Assembly (NCBI RefSeq): GCF_030848305.1
Contig: NZ_CP114598.1
Coordinates: 2,586,076-2,650,075, forward strand
Direction of reading: 5' to 3'
Length of the DNA stretch: 64,000 nt
Source of the DNA: Akkermansia muciniphila
GTDB lineage: Bacteria > Verrucomicrobiota > Verrucomicrobiia > Verrucomicrobiales > Akkermansiaceae
This document shows positions 63,510-64,000 of this stretch, piece by piece; positions within the stretch are counted from its first letter, which is position 1; each line of letters begins with the position of its first letter. A program made the translations under genes and the position numbers. The notes beneath the pieces were generated by a model that did no database searches, had not been told where the DNA came from, and was given only the letters and a program-made list of their open reading frames with translations.

Positions 63510-64000
63510 CCATGCGGACCGCCTCCCTTCCGCATCTTCCCGGGTAATTCCGCTCCGGTTCCTGTAAGTGGTTGATTTCCGGCGGCGTAATCATGCCCTT
63601 TTCGTCACCCGGGCCGGTAACAACATAATAACATATTGATAATAAGTAATTCACAACGTCATACAGAAAATATACTCAGGAGTACTAAATTATCGGAGGA
63701 AGCAAGAACAAAATATTTTTTCATGTGGAACCCCCGTGGAACGTAGAGCCGCGGAACGATGACTCGCGCTGTTTCAAAAAGATATTTTTTCCTCAGACGC
63801 AAATCAGTAATTTGGCGCTCCCGTCAACCGGGGTGTCGGACTGAAAGCGGATGAGTTCGCCTTCTCCACCCCGATGAACGTCACGAGCTGTCACGGCTGC
63901 GGAGGAACCTGATACGGTTCCATCCGCAGGGCGGCCTCGTAGCGGGACGGAACGCCTTACGGCTATTTCTAACCAGCAACATCTTTTATTTCCAATAACA
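63510..64000. other. Region upstream of the Nudix gene, no supported gene
   Basis: The part at 63,590-63,730 is AT-rich and may hold promoters. From 63786 to the window end an open frame of about 70 codons on the minus strand (ending GSAKLLICV) enters from outside the window; it lacks any recognisable feature and could be a gene end or chance. Nothing else is supported. Confidence 0.4.

Noticed and set aside
63786..64000. Minus-strand frame open to the window edge
   Set aside because: About 70 codons without motif; could be a gene end but cannot be supported from this fragment.

Overview
The window looks like a GC-rich Verrucomicrobiota chromosome, most likely Akkermansia or a close relative. 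This is inferred from a secreted PEP-CTERM protein, a large secreted LamG/GH18/BACON enzyme, a double-length UvrA of the kind known from the Chlamydiae-Verrucomicrobia group, and a Sel1-repeat protein. No 16S rRNA gene is present, so the species is not proven.

Host part, 1-30,575: the end of an AMP-forming acyl-CoA/acid ligase; a secreted Sel1-repeat protein; on the minus strand a GH18 enzyme and a PEP-CTERM protein, each with its own terminator; a minus-strand pair of M3 oligopeptidase and Gfo/Idh/MocA dehydrogenase; argS with a downstream lipoprotein; small and membrane proteins of unknown role; a GNAT acetyltransferase; a broken thioredoxin-like gene; a TfoX-like protein; a P-loop phosphotransferase; tRNA-Ser(UGA); tandem-duplicated uvrA; secA; and an N-acetylglutamate-synthase-like protein. 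After 62,613 the host resumes with an intact CAU-anticodon tRNA and a Nudix hydrolase.

Prophage, about 30,832-62,658 (31.8 kb): a complete-looking siphovirus-type prophage in the 3' half of the tRNA, bounded by a perfect 46-bp direct repeat. Rightward it carries packaging (terminases), head (gpW-like, portal, ClpP-type protease fused to a scaffold-like tail, capsid), and neck and tail genes. Inside the tail block are a GT-A glycosyltransferase and a tail-assembly-chaperone pair joined by a canonical A AAA AAC -1 frameshift site. Tape measure, collagen-like fibre, holin/spanin-like proteins and an M15 endolysin follow. An AT-richer accessory block (49.7-54.4 kb), mostly leftward, carries hicAB, a putAbiC-like abortive-infection protein translationally coupled to a second membrane protein, and a secreted protein, plus one rightward unknown gene. 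A lysogeny-control block (54.4-56.3 kb) is dominated by ribbon-helix-helix and HTH-RHH proteins with clear operator palindromes. Small early genes, a primase and an AAA/SF3-like helicase follow, and a leftward tyrosine integrase sits beside attR.

Points that stand out: the phage supplies its own tRNA 3' end plus terminator with a compensatory base-pair change; matched GTGCAT-N4-GTGCAT repeats flank the attachment core like integrase arm sites; several regulatory genes have promoters placed for leaderless mRNAs; the putAbiC pair is a candidate two-gene membrane exclusion or defence system; and a repeated 3'-end-plus-terminator module brackets hicAB. All functional calls rest on motif reading and gene order; no database search was possible.
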